The position numbers and the translations under genes were made by a program. Positions 62,159-64,000 of a stretch of 64,000 bases of DNA are shown here, in pieces; within the stretch, counting starts at the first letter, position 1; the number at the start of each line of letters is the position of its first letter. The notes under the pieces are model-generated. The model saw only the letters and a list, made by a program, of their open reading frames with translations, searched no databases and was not told the DNA's origin. The stretch comes from Symbiodinium natans (lineage: Eukaryota; Sar; Dinophyceae; Suessiales; Symbiodiniaceae): the NCBI GenBank assembly GCA_905221605.1, contig CAJNDS010002527.1:230617-294616 (forward strand), given 5' to 3'.

Positions 62159-62270
62159 CTTAGGGTTTAGGGTTCAGGGTTCAGGGTTCAGGGTTTAGGG
62201 TTTAGGGTTTAGGGTTTAGGGTTTAGGGTTTAGGGTTTAGGGTTTAGGGTTTAGGGTTTAGGGTTTGAGG
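62159..62270. repeat. TTTAGGG tract
   Basis: Includes three TTCAGGG then eleven canonical units. 62270-62860 after it shows only a ~45-base direct duplication near 62447 and 62495 (GTAGCCYATCGAARTTG) and no supported gene. Confidence 0.95.
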
Positions 62271-62870
62271 CTGACCGGACCTCTTTTGGGTCTCAGCGGG
62301 GCCTCCGAAGCCTTAGGGCTTTTGGGGCCTTGAAGACCTGTCTCTCTTGAAGCTTTGTGGGTTCCTTAAAGGATTGTTCAGGGTTTAGGCTTTTAGGGCG
62401 CAGGGCTTAGGGCTTAGGGTTAGGGTATTGTAGCCCATCGAAATTGCAAGCTCAGAGAAATTGACGGATTCTTGTAGCCTATCGAAGTTGAAAGTTCTGA
62501 GTGAATCACATACAACTTCTAATCATCCTGGCGTCGAGGTGCTGGCGACGAGGGGATTAGGGTTCTGGGTTCGTAAGGGTACTCTGAATGGCTTTCTGAG
62601 GGATGTTTCCAGGTTTTTTGGGGGTGCTTAGGGGTTTCAAAAAGGGGGTCTTTAAGGGTTTTCAAGGGTTTAGGGAGCAAGGGCATTTTTAAGGTCCTTC
62701 GAGGTTATTTGAAGGGTGGCGCACGGCCTCTTTTTGTAAACATTCGAGCGCTTGGGGGCTTTTGTTTAGGTTTGGAGTTTAGGGTTTAGGGCTTTCAGTA
62801 CAACATTTTGAACTCTAGAAGAGAAGCCCTAGGTAAGTGCACATGGCATCAGGATGACGGGGCGCAACAG

Positions 62871-62978
62871 CCTAAACCCTAAACCCTAAACCCTAAACCC
62901 TAAACCCTAAACCCTAAACCCTAAACCCTAAACCCTAAATAAACCCTAAACCCTAAACCCTAAACCCTAAACCCTAAA
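62871..62978. repeat. CCCTAAA tract
   Basis: Fifteen units with one AAATAAA slippage. Confidence 0.95.
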
Positions 62979-63052
62979 TGAGCCCGAAAGTTCAATGGAC
63001 CCGAGGCCCGTTCCCCCTATGAACTCTTGACGCTGTCTTCCTAGCGCGATTA

Positions 63053-63187
63053 AGGTTTAGGGTTCAGGGTTCAGGGTTTAGGGTTTACAGGGTTCAGGGT
63101 TCAGGGTTTAGGGTTTAGGGTTTCGGGTTTAGGGTTTAGGGTTTAGGGTTTAGGGTTTAGGGTTTAATTAGGGTTTAGGGTTTAGGG
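63053..63187. repeat. TTTAGGG/TTCAGGG tract
   Basis: Paired TTCAGGG variants recur twice, followed by canonical units and one TTTAATTAGGG. Confidence 0.95.
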
Positions 63188-63250
63188 CGATTACCTCAAG
63201 AACTCAAAACTTTTCTTGCAGGTGACCTAAGAATCGGGTTCTGTAATCAG

Positions 63251-63333
63251 AACCCACCGCGAAGAAGAAGGCTTGGGATTCTAAAGGCAAAGCCGGAGCC
63301 CCGAAGCAAAAGCAGAAGCCCGAAGCAAAGGAG
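63251..63333 (+). CDS. Candidate Lys-rich exon
   Basis: After GGTTCTGTAATCAG the frame reads PTAKKKAWDSKGKAGAPKQK then QKPEAKE and ends GAG|GTACAAC. It resembles the charged tail of a ribosomal or histone-like protein; composition alone cannot assign it. Confidence 0.5.
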
Positions 63334-63567
63334 GTACAACAAGGCAGAACCTCTCCAGGCCCCTGATCCTCCCGGAAACGTGTTTTGGGTTGTGGGTTTC
63401 TTTTGCGGTCGGAGTTAGGGGTAAGGGGTAAAGAGATGTTCATATGGTTCTCAAAAAACCCAAACCCTAGAAACCCTCGAAACCCTAGAAACCCTAGAAA
63501 CCCTATAAACCCCAGAAACCCTATAAACCCTAAACCGGCCCTAAACCCTGAGCCCTCCAAACAACAG

Positions 63568-63679
63568 GGGGATCCCTAACGTGACGAAGAGCGCAGTGGG
63601 GAGCCCGCATGAGGTCGCCAGCGACGCCTTGCAACTGGAGCCTGAGAGTTTGCTGCATCCGGAGCAGGCGCCGGAGGGC
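63568..63679 (+). CDS. Candidate exon between C and G tracts
   Basis: After CCAAACAACAG the frame reads GIPNVTKSAVGSPHEVASDA then LQLEPESLLHPEQAPEG and ends GGC|GTTTTAGGG. Phase does not fit 63251-63333 directly, so an exon may be missing between them. Confidence 0.5.
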
Positions 63680-63878
63680 GTTTTAGGGTTTAGGTTTTCT
63701 TTTTTGGGGTTTAGGGTTAGGGTTTAGAGTTTTGGGTTTTGTTGCCCGGTAAATCAAATAGTGGCCTGAGTTGAGTTTATGGGTTCAGTGTATGGCTGAG
63801 CAGAGCTTTCGCAAGGTTGTGCAGCGTTGAGGGCGAGCTCTTTCCTTTCTGGGTCTTGTTGTAAAAGTGCAATATGCA

Positions 63879-63965
63879 AGGGTTTAGGGTTTAGGGTTTA
63901 GGGTTTAGGGTTTAGGGTTTAGGGTTTTAGGGTTTTAGGGTTTTAGGGTTTTAGGTTTTAGGGTT
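63879..63965. repeat. TTTAGGG then TTTTAGGG tract
   Basis: Six canonical units then four octamers, close to the right edge of the window. Confidence 0.95.
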
Positions 63966-64000
63966 AAGGGTTACCTTCTCCATCTATGAAGTGAGGTCAC

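Overview
This is nuclear DNA of a eukaryotic protist or alga. Genes are split by introns, there are no operons, GC is near 50 %, and over sixty tracts of the plant/alveolate-type telomere heptamer (TTTAGGG/CCCTAAA) are scattered through most of the window in both orientations. Two genes are recognised by homology. One is a SOUL-type haem-binding protein on the minus strand (about 16.9-24.0 kb). The other is a P-loop sulfotransferase-like protein on the plus strand (51.2-52.1 kb). Candidate GC/GA 5' splice sites and introner-like introns fit a dinoflagellate or a relative best, but this is inference; no spliced-leader sequence was seen.

Layout. 0-7.2 kb: telomere-like tracts alternate with short unique islands that read as small exons, including three 75-nt phase-0 exons. 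7.2-16.5 kb: a non-coding composite block bounded by imperfect inverted repeats. It holds a polypurine/polypyrimidine repeat, two arrays of an 87-bp hairpin minisatellite, and an AT-rich palindromic satellite with ~400-bp higher-order units. 16.5-24 kb: the SOUL gene. 24-31.3 kb: minus-strand exon clusters (24.9-26.9 and 27.3-28.6 kb) and a divergent plus-strand gene (28.76-30.5 kb). 31.4-31.5 kb: assembly gap. 31.5-38.6 kb: a rearranged second copy of the satellite block. 38.6-64 kb: more telomere-like tracts with exon islands, the sulfotransferase, and several partial spliced genes.

The unusual system here is how introns are made. (1) Some introns consist mostly of telomere-type heptamers. 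In G orientation the heptamer supplies a 5' site (G|GTTTAGG) and often a 3' site (TTTAG|G). In C orientation it supplies pyrimidine-rich, branchpoint-like CTAAAC. The clearest case is a 52-nt SOUL intron, five heptamers plus a 17-nt tail, that joins two exons in frame. (2) Several families of ~60-150-bp elements with terminal inverted repeats (introner-like) sit exactly at intron positions. One is in the sulfotransferase, and another family occurs in two genes on opposite strands. In one related element pair, one copy carries extra CCCTAAA units, which suggests that heptamers are added inside existing introns.

Limits: exon calls without homology rest on splice-like borders, open frames and phase agreement. 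Short open frames are common by chance, so these carry lower confidence. Several islands are open in more than one frame.
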